A DNA stretch of 64,000 nucleotides from Saccopteryx bilineata. Taxonomy: Eukaryota; Chordata; Mammalia; Chiroptera; Emballonuridae. The stretch lies in contig NC_089493.1 in assembly GCF_036850765.1 (NCBI RefSeq), positions 264,480,534-264,544,533 of the forward strand, in the 5' to 3' direction. This document shows positions 36,995 to 49,450 of the stretch, in pieces; the stretch's first letter is position 1, and the number at the start of each line of letters is the position of its first letter. A program made the position numbers and the translations under genes. Below the pieces are notes generated by a model that saw only the letters and a list, made by a program, of their open reading frames with translations, was not told the DNA's origin and did not search any database.

Positions 36995-37079
36995 AAGAAG
37001 AGAAAGAGACCCGGAAAAAGAATGTCACAGTCAGATCGACTTAGACCTCATGACTCTTGACCTGACACTTAACTAAGCA

Positions 37080-37230
37080 ATAAATCTGGCTCCTTCCTTT
37101 CTTTCTTCATCAGAACTTTTTAGCTACTATGTGCCAGGCGTATAGGTAATAGGAATGCCAAGAGAAATAAGACAAGGCCTCTATCATCAAACAGCTCAGT
37201 CTAGTGGGAAAAACTGAAAAATAACTGAAA
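37080..37230 (-). repeat. L2 3' end fragment, minus strand
   Basis: 'ACTATGTGCCAGGCGTATAG' and 'ACAAGGCCTCTATCATCAAA' are typical reverse-strand L2. The stretch 37,231-37,943 that follows holds nothing I can name. Confidence 0.5.
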
Positions 37231-37951
37231 TATGGTCAGACAGACAGATTGCAGGTAAATTTTGATTCTAAGATGCCATCTGTGTGACCTGCATGGGGTG
37301 CCAAAGGATGGCCTTGACCTTGAGAGTTGGGACCTCCTGCCTGCCCTAGAGACTGGCTGACAAACTGTCCTGTGAAGGGGGAGGGAAGACTTGCCTGCTC
37401 CTTACAGGGAGGTGGCTCAACTCTGGGCAAAGAAAGAAGCCTGTGACAAATCTAGTGCTTGCTGTTAGAAAGCTCTAGCAACCAGCCAATCAGAATAGAT
37501 GGACCCTGACCAACCAGAGTGGACGATGGCCATGACAAGACCATCAGGGCCACACTGGTATCTATGTTGGGGAAGCAGGGAAGAGTCTGTTGTGGCTACA
37601 GCGTTGATTACCGACAGGGAAGGCAGGACAAAGACTGAGATGGTAGGTGGGGGCTGAGAGTTTTAACCACCAGGAAAATGGGGAAGCACCTGAAAGATTA
37701 GCAGGAAAGAAGCCAGAAGAGCATTTCAGTATGCACACCAAGGTGGGCCTGTGCAGTGTCAAGTGGATGATTTGTCACCATGTCCTGTGTACTTGAGAAT
37801 GCATACAAAAGCCAAGATTGAGGGGATGAAGGACATGAAAAGCAGAGGATCCGGGGCCATCAGTCCTCGTCTTCCTCTCTTTCTGCACACAAACCCAGCA
37901 TCGTCATCTGATGTCCACTTCCATCACATCGCCCCTGTCCATGACCTAGAG

Positions 37952-38223
37952 CAGTGGTTCCCAACCCCCGGGCCATTTGGTACCGGTTCTCAGAGAAAGA
38001 ATAAATAACTTACATTATTTCCGTTTTATTTATATTTAAGTCTGAACTATGTTTTATTTTTAAAAAATGACCAGATTCCCTCTGTTACATCCGTCTAAGA
38101 CTCACTCTTGACGCTTGTCTCGGTCACGTGATACATTTATCCGTCCCACCCTAAAGGCCAGTCCGTGAAAATATTTTCTGACATTAAACCAGTCCATGGC
38201 CCAAAAAAGGTTGGGGACCACTG
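37952..38223 (+). mobile_element. hAT-type MITE (second family)
   Basis: The 272-base element begins CAGTGGTTCCCAACC and ends GGTTGGGGACCACTG, inverted repeats with one mismatch. The 8-base TSD is ACCTAGAG (37,944-37,951) and ACCCAGAG (38,224-38,231), differing at one base. There is no coding capacity. Termini and interior differ from the MITE at 22,013, so it is a separate family. Confidence 0.87.
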
Positions 38224-38305
38224 ACCCAGAGCCAAGAGCAATAGCGAGATCCATGAAGATCTGATTTCTGTTTATTGTTATTTCACTTTATTGTTTTATT
38301 ATTAT

Positions 38306-38512
38306 TTTTAAAGATTCTATTTATTGATTTCAGAGAAAGGAGAGAGAGAGAGAAAGGTGTGTATGTTTGTGTGTTGGGGGGGGGGGAGCAGGAAGCGTCA
38401 ACTCATTCTCTTATGTGCCTTGACCAGAAAAGCAGAAAAGCCTGGGGCCTAGAACCAGCGACCTCCATGTTCCAGGTCAATGCTCTATCCACTGCACCTC
38501 CAGAGGTCAGGC
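38306..38512 (-). mobile_element. tRNA-derived bat SINE, minus strand, short form
   Basis: The minus strand reads 'GCCTGACCTCTGGAGGTGCA' at the head and 'TGACCTGGAACATGGAGGTC' in the B-box region. It ends in GA-rich plus-strand sequence with a long G-run (38,376-38,387). It is related to the copies at 48,886 and 60,598. Confidence 0.75.
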
Positions 38513-39175
38513 TGCATCGCTTTCTAATCCTTTTTTTCTTCCAGCCCCACCTAACACCTAGTAGAGCCCAGCCCAGCCTGGAGGAGAAGTCCACATTTAC
38601 TATGCCCTCTGGGGGCACTGCCTTTACCAAAGAATGGGTCCACGGAGCCTGCCTCCTCTGAGTTTGGCCAGAGGGCTTGAAATAGCCCCCAGTACACCAT
38701 GAGCAGACACCAAAGTGGAACCCTAATGATTAGTCCTAGCTCTAAGAATTTGAGCTTCTACTATGCTTAATTATTTCCCCCACTACACATTTTAAGTAAT
38801 CTTGCCTCCAAATCACAAAGTCACAACATATACTGTAGCATACTTGAAATGGGTACACAGTGTGAGTAGAGCCCAATAAGGATGCCGGACCATATGCTAG
38901 ATAACTCTTTGGCAAAGTGACCAGCTCCTGTGCACTTGCCCGCTGGCATCCAGGAAAATTGCAAATTAGCACAGATCAGAGCTTCAGGGCTGGTCCCAAA
39001 TCCTGGAACCCACAAACTTGAAGTCACTATTGCTGAGGATCTATGGCATGATCATCACTTTCTGGATGAGGTGACTTCCACTAGTGTCAGCAATTTAGGC
39101 ATAGTCATCCAGCTAGACAGAGAGGCTGAGTTCATACTGGGTCCTGCCTAGTCTAAAGCCTATGCTGTTTTTACT
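38513..39175. other. Intergenic, no gene seen
   Basis: A MIR- or L2-like scrap may occur near 39,050-39,160 ('TTTAGGCATAGTCATCCAGC'). No exon is recognised. Confidence 0.35.
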
Positions 39176-39193
39176 CCCTGACCCTGTCTTTTT

Positions 39194-39567
39194 TTTTTTT
39201 TTTTTTGTATTTTTCTGAAGCTGGAAACGGGGAGGCAGTCAGACAGACTCCCGCATGCACCGGACCGGGATCCATCCGGCACACCCACGAGGGGGCGATG
39301 CTCTGCCCATCCGGGGCATTGCTCTGTCGCGACCAGAGCCACTCTAGCACCTGGGGCAGAAGCCAAGGAGCCATCCCCAGCGTCCGGGCCATCTTTTGCT
39401 CCAATGGAGCCCTGGCTGCGGGAGGGGAAGAGAGAGACAGAGAGGAAGGAGAAGGGGAGGGATGGAGAGGCAGATGGGCGCCTCTCCTGTGTGCCCTGGC
39501 CGGGAATCGAACCCGGGACTTCTACACGGCAGGCCGACGCTCTACCACTGAGCCAACTGGCCAGGGC
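39194..39567 (-). mobile_element. tRNA-derived bat SINE, minus strand
   Basis: The minus-strand head GCCCTGGCCAGTTGGCTCAG and B box (GGTTCGATTCC) match the copy at 36,598. It has a T-run at its left end (its A-tail) and a TSD of CCTGACCCTGTCTTTTT. The CTCF-like region is retained once (plus strand CCACGAGGGGGCGAT at 39,285-39,299). Confidence 0.9.
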
Positions 39568-39589
39568 CCCTGACCCTGTCTTTTTGGTG

Positions 39590-42218
39590 ATGATCATAAC
39601 TGAGTGATCCTGATGCCCAAGATTTAAGGTGTGTGAAATCTCACAGGAGCTGAGTTGCTACCAGTTTTTCTCTTCCAAGAGGGACTGTTAAAGTTCAATT
39701 TGACCAAGTTCCTTTTGTGAATGGAGAGCTCACACACACCTCATCTTCAGATCACCCTTCCAGGCTAAATTCTATGACCCCATTCTTCAAGTGGAGAGTC
39801 TGAACTCACCCTGCTGGCTGCTGGGCTTCCTTCTCCCTGTCACAGTTCCCCAGCGATTGGGAAGGTCGTGTGCTCTGCTCCTGTGCCTGTGTAGAATCGC
39901 AGCTACAGCCTTACTTTGCAGAAGTATCTTTTGCAATCACCAGGCAGGCTCAGAAACCACAGGCCTCCCTGAAGAGCAGGCAGGCTTCTGTAAGACTTCC
40001 CAGGGTACCTTGTGAGCCATTTGCAAAAGAGTGTATAATCCTCAACTGCCCTTTTCTTCTCTCTGTGCTTCAGGAAACAGAGTCAAATTGTCTCAGCCTT
40101 CAAGCATGTTGCTTTCGTGGCTTCTCCCTTAATCCTCAGAGCTAAATGCTGTCAGATCAAAACTGCAAAGGACCATTGCCTCAGCCCCAGCAAGAGATGG
40201 TTCTTTGAATGAAACCAGTCATTAATGCCTTCATTCATTCAACACATCATTACTGACAGAGCCAGACCCTGGAGACAAACCAGTGAGAGAGAGGAAGACA
40301 GATCTGGCCCCTTCCTCACCACTCTTAGAGGTTAGCAGAGAAGATAAGCCAACCATTGGTGCTTTAGAAACTTGATGTTATACATACTGACAACAGGACA
40401 AACATGAACCAAATCTTAACGGAATTCTACTTTGCAGAGTTGCATGCATGTTTTTGTTTTTCATTTTAATTCACTTATATATAAATTAAATATATTAAAT
40501 TTCATAAATATATGAAATGTCTGCTGTATCAGGCAAAGACCTAGCAGAAAACAAGAATCAAATAGAAATGATTCAAGAGATGTTAAGAAGGGACTAGGTA
40601 TGAGGTATGGCCAAAGTTGAGGAAGCCAGTCAGGGATATTGAGGCCCCCTAAAATTAGCAACAACAGAAAGCTGTAGGTTGGAAGGGGCAGGGAAGGGTT
40701 GTGATGGCTGGAGCCACACTGGAGGGAGGGACGGCCCAGTGAGGGGATGGCCTGGTAGAAGCTATCTTGTGGGAGGACACAGACTCCAGAAGCAAAGCAG
40801 GAGGGAGTGAGTGACCAAGCAAAGCCCCAGCCTCTTCCTGCCTCTCACTACAATATTCTACAAAGCAGGAACTCCATTAGCTTAACCCAATGGGAAGCCA
40901 GAGTGCAACGGAGTCTAGCAGAGTGGCCTCCCTGGGGCCCAGGGCAGGGGAGTAAAGTATGGAGAGTAGCTGTGGGGAAAAGTGAATGAGAATGACAATG
41001 AACTGGGCAAGGGGTGGAGGAGGGACTTCAGGGAAATGGGCTAAGAGTCCAGGAGCTAACGTGCCTGCGTGAAATCATTGCTCCTAGGTAAATGCTTCTG
41101 AGAAGGTGGTGGTGTTGAAGGAAAAGTCTTAGCACAAAAGAAAAAGGAAAGTTAGGATAGCTGGTTAATCGGTGCTCTTTAGGTAGTCAGAGTGAACTGT
41201 TTAGTCTCAAAATGGGAGAAATGGGAGGGCGGGTGGTGCTAGTAGTGGTTCCTCCCCATTCTGTCTATATTGACCAACTAAACCGATAACTGCCAGCTGT
41301 CCATCCCTCTGTGTGATGAATTCACAACCATAATGTATGTGCATCTGGCCCTTAGCGAGAGTTCATGGAGACTCAGTAATGTTTGGATGGAGAAAAAAAT
41401 TCTTGCATTCAGCAATATGATCTTCAGCAATTGACAGCTGGTGATAGAGGAGCTTTCAATCTCTTATTCTGATTCAGGCTGAGCAACTAAGTCTGGTGTT
41501 TAGCTGTATTTTGTATCGATTTACAAAATGACAAAGAAAATTTCCAAAGCTGTCAAACAAACATGAGACATTTATGAAATGAAGTTATATTTCATTGTGA
41601 TTTATGCTTTCTTCCTCATCTGTTATGGATATTTCATTAGTGATTAGTCAGAAACTTTTGAAGCTAGCTTTGGAGTTTGTCATTTAAAGTTTTCATATCA
41701 ATTTCCTTAAAACACAAGAAATAGCATCCTTATAAATAAAGCAAAAGGCTAAGCATATAGACAGGTAATGTAATGCAGAAAGAAAAACAATTTCCAAACA
41801 TAGGCAATTACGAAAAATAGAATAACAAAGTAGGTAATGTTTCAAATTAAGTTCCTAACTCTACATTTCACTTAAGCCTAATAAAATATTACTTATATTG
41901 CAGTAATACCATTTAATTATTAACTATTCTATCCAACCAGATTAATAACTACGTAAAAGATGCTTGCTTAAATTCTAAATTTTCCCTCTATTTAACAGTC
42001 CCTCATTATGAAGACTATCCCTCATTTTAGAAAGTATTTTCTTCTGTCCCTCAAAGACCTGCTGTTAACTCATTTTTAATGCTGTAAATTATTTATAATG
42101 CAAAGCAAAATAGAGAAGATGTCACAGATGCATCATTTTATGTTCATTTTTCACCTATTATATTTTCTTGGGCTCAGGCAAATTTTAAAGAAACATCATT
42201 CATAGATCTAAAACCGTG
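39590..42218. other. Intergenic with an L2 scrap
   Basis: A minus-strand L2-like fragment lies at about 40,215-40,350 ('TCATTCATTCAACACATCAT'). From 41,400 the DNA becomes AT-rich. No gene is recognised. Confidence 0.5.
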
Positions 42219-42360
42219 GCCTGGCCAGGTAGCTTGGCTGGTTGGAACACTGTCCTCATGCACCCAGGTGTATGAGTTCAATCCCCAGTCAAGGCACATG
42301 CAGGAGCAAGATTGATGTTTCTATCTCTCTCTCTCCCAAAAATCAATTTAAAAAGAAAAG
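42219..42360 (+). mobile_element. VES-type bat SINE, plus strand
   Basis: It reads GGCCTGGCCAGGTAGCTTGG, 'GAGTTCAATCCCCAGTCAAG' (B box) and 'ATCTCTCTCTCTCCCAAAAA', then an A-rich tail. It is about 140 bases, the usual short VES shape. Confidence 0.8.
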
Positions 42361-42379
42361 ATTAAAATCTGAAGCCTTC

Positions 42380-42760
42380 GTGCAGAAGTCCCGGGTTCGA
42401 TTCCCGGCCAGGGCACACAGGAGAAGCGCCCATCTGCTTCTCCACCCCTCCCCCTCTCCTTCCTCTCTGTCTCTGTCTTCCCCTCCCGCAGCCGAGGCTC
42501 CACTGGAGCGAAGATGGCCCGGGCGCTGGGGATGGCTCCTTGGCCTCTGCCCCAGGCGCTGGAGTGGCTCTGGTCACAACAGAGCGACGCCCCGGAGGGG
42601 CAGAGCATCACCCCGTGGTGGGCAGAGCTTCGCCCCTGGTGGGTGTGCCGGGTGGATCCCGGTGGGGCGCATGCGGGAGTCTGTCTGACTGTCTCTCCCT
42701 GTTTCCAGCTTTGGAAAAAATACAAAAAAAAAAAAAATTACTTGAAAAAAAACAACCCAG
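42380..42760 (+). mobile_element. 5'-truncated tRNA-derived bat SINE
   Basis: It starts inside the head at GTGCAGAAGTCCCGGGTTCG, so about the first 40-45 bases with the A box are missing. The B box, the full body and the A-tail are present and match the copy at 36,598. The TSD ATCTGAAGCCTTC is identical on both sides (ending at 42,379, and 42,761-42,773), so the truncated form was itself inserted. The CTCF-like motifs are degraded. Confidence 0.88.
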
Positions 42761-42829
42761 ATCTGAAGCCTTCTTGTAAGGAAGGTACATATGCTGTTAC
42801 CTTCCCAGATGTTGGACATGTTTTATCTT

Positions 42830-42955
42830 AAATACTCTTTGCAATAAGTCTGTGAGGCAAATACTATTGCCCCATTTTATAGATGAGAAAGAGAGGCTTG
42901 AGGATGTCACACAGCCAGCAAGTGTCATGTCCTGGTCTGACCCCACATGTTCTGC
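42830..42955 (-). repeat. MIR fragment, minus strand
   Basis: 'GCCCCATTTTATAGATGAGA' and 'GTCACACAGCCAGCAAGTGT' mark a reverse-strand MIR. Confidence 0.6.
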
Positions 42956-43945
42956 TTCACCATTTTGTGCTTTCTCTGCAAAATCACATTGCTAAGTGAA
43001 CTGGTAATAATTACCTACCATAATTTCCAATGTTGCTGTTTACATCATATTCCACTGCCTTATATTTATTTGACTTTTGCTGGATCATTAGCAACCTTAG
43101 CACCTGATAACAGCAGTGGGGCCAACCTCCTTCCATGACAAACTGTATGAGTATATCTAAGTTAATGGTTATATTTATGAGTGACATGTCATGGAAATTC
43201 AACATCACAGGGCAAGCGTTTGGGAACTTTGCAACCAGACAGGATGTGCCGGGGAAGCTTCCTTGTGTTTAAAATATGTTTTTGAAGTTTCTTCTGTCCA
43301 TTTGTGTTTGCTTTTTACTCCATGGTTATTGTAATCTTGTTTTCAGAACACTAGACCATCAGACCTCAGTTACTCAGGGGGATTTATTTGCATTGGGCAG
43401 GAAGGCTGTTTTTACTTTGTGGGATCCATTGCTTCTTTTATTGAGTTTGGGCTTTGGATCCTTTGGACTCAGAGAGAAGTTTCAGAGATTCATTCAACCA
43501 CTGTACCATGGCTAGCAAATCAGAATGATAAGGCCAGTGGCTCCAGGATAGAGGCCCAAAGCCTGGGAAAAAGAAGTCCATTACCATGGTTACTACAGAG
43601 CTCAAGACTAGAAAGGGGGATGGGAAATGATACAGTAATTTCCTCTCTGTGAACTCAGTGATAAGAAGGTAAGGGCTGTCAACTCCTAACACTGTTTACT
43701 CCAGAACTTAGGAGACATTTAAGGCATCTTTATTCAGAGACCCCTGGCCAGGCCCTAAGAATGCCTTCAGTCTAGTTCACTACCTCCAGGGAAAAAACTG
43801 GCTCATTGTAGGCTATTATTATATGACCTGAGGACAAGATAACAGTTGTTAATTTCAGGTCATCTATAAAGAGTGTCTGTCACTTCCTGGTTGCTGGTCA
43901 TTATTTGTGTGTTGGGATGGGGCAGAGGCATGCAAAAGCACCAGC
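42956..43945. other. Intergenic, no gene seen
   Basis: No element or exon can be named. Confidence 0.45.
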
Positions 43946-43949
43946 TTTC

Positions 43950-44290
43950 CTTTTTTAAAAAATTACTATGCTTTATTTTTTAGAAGTAGATGTACAGAAA
44001 AACTGAGCAAATAGTAAAGAGAATTCCTGTATACCTCACTCCCCACACACTCTCCCCTATCATTAACATCTTGCATTAGCATGACACATTTGCTACAATT
44101 AATGACCCATATTGATGTGTTAGTATTAACCAACATCCATAGTTAACATTACATTTCATTCTCTGCATTGTATATATAATCTATGGGTTTGGAGAAATGC
44201 ATGTCATATAACTACTATTACGGCATCATACAGAATAGATTCCCCACCCTAAAACTGTAGTGCTGTGGGTCCGTCCCTCAGGCATTTTCT
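43950..44290. repeat. Old LINE-type fragment
   Basis: 'GAGAATTCCTGTATACCTCA', 'CATTAACATCTTGCATTAGC' and 'ATTAATGACCCATATTGATG' follow a common diverged L1-type 3' sequence. The family is uncertain. Confidence 0.5.
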
Positions 44291-44514
44291 TCTTCCTGAA
44301 GTTAAGCAAAGACCAGGCTCCTGGAATGAGAAAATCTGAGCAAGTATACTCCCAATGGGCTATGAACATTCTCTGACAAGGATCTGGGCTGCTGAACAAA
44401 ACTGTGATAGTTACAAAGAGTTAGAGACAGGAGACAGTGAAACAGACCAGTTGAGGGAGAGTGGGGCCAAAGATCCCTTCTGGAGTGAGGAATAAGGAGG
44501 AAGAAAAAGAAAAT

Positions 44515-44735
44515 CTTCATTGAGTGATGTCTGAGCATAAGTCCAATGCTTTCTGTGTATTAACGCTTGAATCCTACAAGGTAGGTGCAGTAATTATTCT
44601 ATTTCACAGCTGAGGAAGTGCAGGCAGAGTTAAGCAATTTAAGCCCAACGACACAGAGAAAGAACATGTTGTAACTGAGATTTGAATCCAGGCACCGTGG
44701 AATCAGGGAATGTACTCTTAACCTCCACCATTAGG
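44515..44735 (-). repeat. MIR SINE, minus strand
   Basis: The order 'TATTAACGCTTGAATCCTAC', 'TTCTATTTCACAGCTGAGGA' and 'AACTGAGATTTGAATCCAGG' is that of a reverse-strand MIR. Confidence 0.6.
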
Positions 44736-44739
44736 AAGG

Positions 44740-47489
44740 AGTTTGTGACATCATTTCATGTCATTTTTACCACAGCCCTATGCAACAAATTAGTTATAGT
44801 TCAGAGATAGAGCCTCTCTGAACAAAGCTGCCCAGCTTCATAAGTGCAGAGCCTAGAGTTTGCACACAGGTCTAACCTGTCTGATGTTCACACCTATGAC
44901 CTTTTCTGCCCCATGGCCCGTCTCCTCTGAGACAAGAGTGGGTGAGGATTTAGTTCCTTTCTTCATCTGTAGAGTGGCCGCTGCAATTGTTCCAGGGAGT
45001 GTGAGGGAGGCAGTTTTTAAGAGAAGCAGAGACAGGAAATTTGGCCTATTGTTTGAAACAAGAGGTGCAAACAAGTCTCTGCTTTGAAGTGCTGAATAAC
45101 AAATTCCACTGGGAATGGAAAGGCGAGAAGCTACAAGATTCTTGAGCTGGTGTCAAATGCACCCAGTGGAGGGCAGGAGGGGAAGAAGGCCTTCGAGAAA
45201 CTGGGGCAGGATTTGTTTGAAGAGAATGTCTTAAATAGATCAGGATACAGAGGATAGGACGGGGGCGAGGGGGTCATTTCTTTTTGTTTTCTAAGGGAGC
45301 CCGTTTTGACAAAACACAGCATCTAAAGGTGGGGGTGGGAAGTAACTGGCTCAACAGTAAAACGCAGAAGAGTTCCAAAAGAAAACAAAACCAAACTCCA
45401 CCACCTGGTCCGACTTGGTTGGTAATAAAATGCTATCGGATAAACGGAGCTTGTGTAAACTAATCTCACCTCCCACTCACAAGTCAGTATCAAATTTAGG
45501 AATGAGAGAGGGTAAGATACTGAACTGGGAATGGCTTGCAATCGCTTTACTCAACTGCACGCCTTAGACTAATCACTATCCGTGACCCCACCCTCCCAGG
45601 CAGACTTGTAGCCAGAATGGGATTGTTAATCAGATACTTCCCCAGACAGGCCATTACACCAGACTCCCCTAAAGTGAAGAAGTAAGAACCCTGGGCAATT
45701 AATTAGCAAGGAGATTCCCAATGATGACTGGGAAAACATATCATTCTCCAACTGCTTAGATTGCCAAACATCCCGTCTGCCTGTACTCAGGGGGACTCTG
45801 TGCTTTTTAGACTCTTCCTATTGTCTCTCATTTGCAATCGATGTCTCATTCAAGACCAAGGTTAGGTTATCAATCTTTGTTATAGATGCCCTGGAGCAGG
45901 GGGTCTGGAGCCTCCACTGTTGCAGAGAAATGTCTGGAGATAAAACCTCTACCGGGAAGGACTGCTGGCGAGCAGGCTGCTGCAAGGTAAGATGGAGGGA
46001 TCCCTCCTGGGCGGGCAGTACCCACAACTTCCTGAAGGGGTGAAAGAGAGGCTACCTGTGCCATGTCCCAGGTAGGTTCTCATCAGGTTGGTGCCCAGGT
46101 GTGACAGAGCATTGCACATAGGTCTAGGGTGGTGCTGAAAGCCCAGACTTTGGCTTACCAGTGAGTAAATCCCATTGGAGAAGTCTCTACCGTTCTGAGT
46201 CTGTCTTCTTATACTATGTGAAAGGGGAATAATGCTTCCTGCCTTGAAAACCTGGGCTAGGTTTACAGAAAGAGCTGTATAAAGCATGAGACAGATGGCA
46301 GGTGCTCAGTGGATCATAATTGTTGTCATTAGGTGGTTTTACAGACAAGGGTGACTCTTCTGTGTTGGGACTTTCAGTCTGGCCTTTGGATGCCCCCTCT
46401 TCCAAGAGTTTCCATAATATATTTTACTTGCAGTCGGTCTGACCTCAGAAGTCCACAAAGGGGAAAGAGGTATAAGGGAGGTCCATAGCTGAGTCAGATG
46501 GGGTTGGGTGCCTTGGACCTTGTGTCTCAAGAGCAGAATCAACCAGCTGCAGCAATGGACCTGTGTGCAGTTGAGGTTCATGGGGTCTTTATCTCCATCA
46601 GATATTATTTTCTTGTCTATATCAAATAACATATAGGATGAAACCAATTATATGTTTCTAAAGCCTTCTCAGCCAGATTTTAAACTCTCTCCAGGACAGG
46701 AACGATGCTTTTTATTTGGCTTCATTTATACTCCCCCACCGTGCCTTTCCAAGTGCCCCAGTGCATGCGTGCAAGCAGCCCCACTCTCTTCTAGGTTCTG
46801 GGAGCAGTTGCAGATTTGAGCTGGCTTTACTTCTCATCACACCTGGGAAAGCAGGAAACTTTGCTTCTCTGTATGTGGTTCTGGTCTCAGCCCTGATTTC
46901 TGAAATAAAAGGTCTGGGGTAAACAGGCCTTGATGTTGAATATGAGAATAGTTCTTGCCAAGGTCAGACCTACCAGAGATTTCATTCTGGTAATAAGTGC
47001 TTACGTTGCCAAAACAGAGAAGGCTGAAGGATTACAATGCTCTGTGGCATGAAGAATGTATTTCAGGGAGGTGAAAGGCATTTAATAACCAGCAATGACA
47101 TGGCACAGGATGAGAAGGCTGCAAGGAACATTCCTCTGTCACTCTGGGATTTCTTCCCACAGTTCTCAGCTCTCTGATGGAGAAGGAGCAGAGAACTCCC
47201 TTGCGTTCCAAGCTCGCACAGAGTAGGCCTTCAATAAATATTTGTTGGAGGAATAAGTAAATAAAAGCATTAATTACTTAAAAAAGGCATTTGGGAGGGG
47301 CCCCTGAGATCTGGCCATTAAGGCCATCAGAATTGAGCAGGTGTTTGGCAGTCCTGTTAAGAAAACAGCTTTTCGGTGCTCTGAAGCTCAGTTTGCTTCT
47401 TTGTGAAATAAATGGTAGAAAATATCAGAAAGAGTGCAGAGAAGCAAAGTTAGGGCATGTGGATGTAATGCAGTTGAATGAGATTAAAT
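44740..47489. other. Intergenic, no gene seen
   Basis: A short L2-like end lies near 47,215-47,265 ('CAATAAATATTTGTTGGAGG'). Otherwise nothing can be named, and ORFs are short and without resemblance. Confidence 0.5.
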
Positions 47490-47715
47490 AACGGCAGTTG
47501 ACTTTTATTGGGTGTTTACTGTATACAGTTAGTGATAGAAGCAGTTTATGTGATTTTCCCCATTTAATCCTCACTGCACACAATGAAGTGCACACTTCTG
47601 TTGTAAAACTGAGACTCAGCGCAGTTAGCTAACATGCTCAAGGTCAAACCATTGCTCACAAGAATTTGAACCTACATCTCACACTGTGGTTGTCTGCTGT
47701 TTAAACGCAGACTGG
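47490..47715 (-). repeat. MIR SINE, minus strand
   Basis: 'TTGACTTTTATTGGGTGTTT', 'CCCATTTAATCCTCACTGCA' and 'GCTCAAGGTCAAACCATTGC' fit a nearly full reverse-strand MIR. Confidence 0.6.
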
Positions 47716-47999
47716 ACAGATAAAGCCAGGGTCCTTTCAGACACGATGAGTTAGAAATGCGCACTGGTGTAGGAATGGGTCATCTGCAGGAACTGCGTAT
47801 CACTTGCAGCACTGTGGCACGTTGTCCACAATGGCAGTTTCCCCACTTTCCCGTTCACAGGTGCTGCCAGCATCTTCCCATCTAGCCGATCTTTAAGGTG
47901 CCAGCCTGCTCTCCACCTCTTGGGCTTCCAGCTGAACAGCCCACTCACTGTGTCCCTTCTTGCATGGGTTTAGCCTGTGCTGCTCGCGCATGCTTTTCC

Positions 48000-48325
48000 T
48001 GATCCCAAATACCCTCACCTTTCTTTCCACACTTTACATCCTCTTCTGTCTAAGACCCCATCATTTCTGAAATCATTTGCTCATCTACACTGAGAACAAA
48101 TCTCAGTTCATTGCTCAAATCAACACTAATGCTATGGAATGTATTAGCATTTCATCAGTTTCTTTTCTGAATATTGTTTCCCTTGTGCTTAGATTGAATC
48201 ATTTCCCCCCCACATGTTATTGCTCTATTCTCAAACAAAACTGTAAGCTTCTAAGGGCAGGGACCTTGTTTACTGCTCCTGTGTTTCTTTACATTGTCTG
48301 ACACAGCCCTTTGTCAAGATTCAGT
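48000..48325 (+). repeat. L2 3' end, plus strand
   Basis: 'ATCTCAGTTCATTGCTCAAA' and 'TAAGCTTCTAAGGGCAGGGA' follow the order of L2 3' UTR. A MIR-like minus-strand scrap follows at about 48,590-48,690. Confidence 0.55.
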
Positions 48326-48885
48326 TTCTAGTGATTGGACAGTAGATGTTCCAACATTATTGGTGACATCCTTATCTGCCCCCCCCCGTCCCCCCCCAAA
48401 ACCTTTCTAAAGAACACAGTCACAGTTTGGCATCTGTCATTGTATCCCCTGCGCTTTCTTTCACTAGACCATAATGACTTCAGTTTCTTTCGCATGCCTT
48501 TGTATTTTATACTCACTTCAATTAGCATTAATAGAACAACACTTGGCACCTTTATAGCATCTTTGCTTGAGAGCTCAAAAGCATTTTACAAGAAAGTGTT
48601 AATTATTCCCATTTTACAGGCAAGAAACAGAGGCAAAGTCAAACAGTGACTCAGTCGCAAAATTAGGACATGATTTTCCCTCTCTTTTCAATTGTCTGTT
48701 TTAATTACTAGATCATGCTACCCCCTCTAGGTTAGCGTTAAATTACTATTTAAACAAATGACATGGGCTTTTTCATATTTTTATTTTAAGTGTTAACAGC
48801 TATTTTCCTGCATTATAAAGGTAGCAAATGCTCATGGAGAAGTCATATTACAAACAGAAATGTTAAAGAAAATAAAACCCATAAA

Positions 48886-49062
48886 GCCTGACCTGTGGTG
48901 GCGTAGTGGATAAGGCATTGACTTGGAACGCTGAGGTCGCCGGTTCGAAACCCTGGGCTTGCCTGGTCAAGGCACATATGGGAGTTGATGTTTCCTGTTC
49001 CTCCCTCCCTTCTCTTTCTCTGTGTCTCTCTTCTCTAAAATGAATAAATAAAATTTTTTTTT
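48886..49062 (+). mobile_element. tRNA-derived bat SINE, short form, plus strand
   Basis: The head is GCCTGACCTGTGGTGGCGTA with B box 'CGGTTCGAAACCC', a short body ('TCAAGGCACATATGGGAGTT') and an A/T-rich tail. The TSD AAATAAAACCCATAAA is identical on both sides (48,870-48,885 and 49,064-49,079), so the insertion is fairly recent. Confidence 0.9.
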
Positions 49063-49079
49063 AAAATAAAACCCATAAA

Positions 49080-49450
49080 TTCATTGTTCAGAGACACCCA
49101 ACTATTAATGGTATAGTGTGTTTTCCCTCAACATTCTATATGTATATAGAGTATGCTATTATTTGAAGTGGAACTCATACCATGTCTCATTTTCCTCTTA
49201 TGTGACAAACATTTCCCATGTCATTACATATTTTAGTAAACATAGTTTTTAATGGCTACGCCCTATTTCATCATTTACTTAATAATTTCTGTATTGTTGG
49301 ACATTAGGTCATTTCATTTTGTTGTTTTTTGGTTTGCTTTATTTGTTACTAGAAATACCTCCATGATGAAAATATTTTCAGTTTATTCTTTTGTTTAACA
49401 TTTATGTTTTTCAGATTTTATCTGTGTGTAAATGTTTTAATAAGAAAAAA
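49080..49450. repeat. Old LINE-type fragment
   Basis: 'TTCTGTATTGTTGGACATTA' and 'TAGAAATACCTCCATGATGA' resemble a common diverged mammalian LINE segment that continues the sequence left of the SINE at 48,886. Confidence 0.4.
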
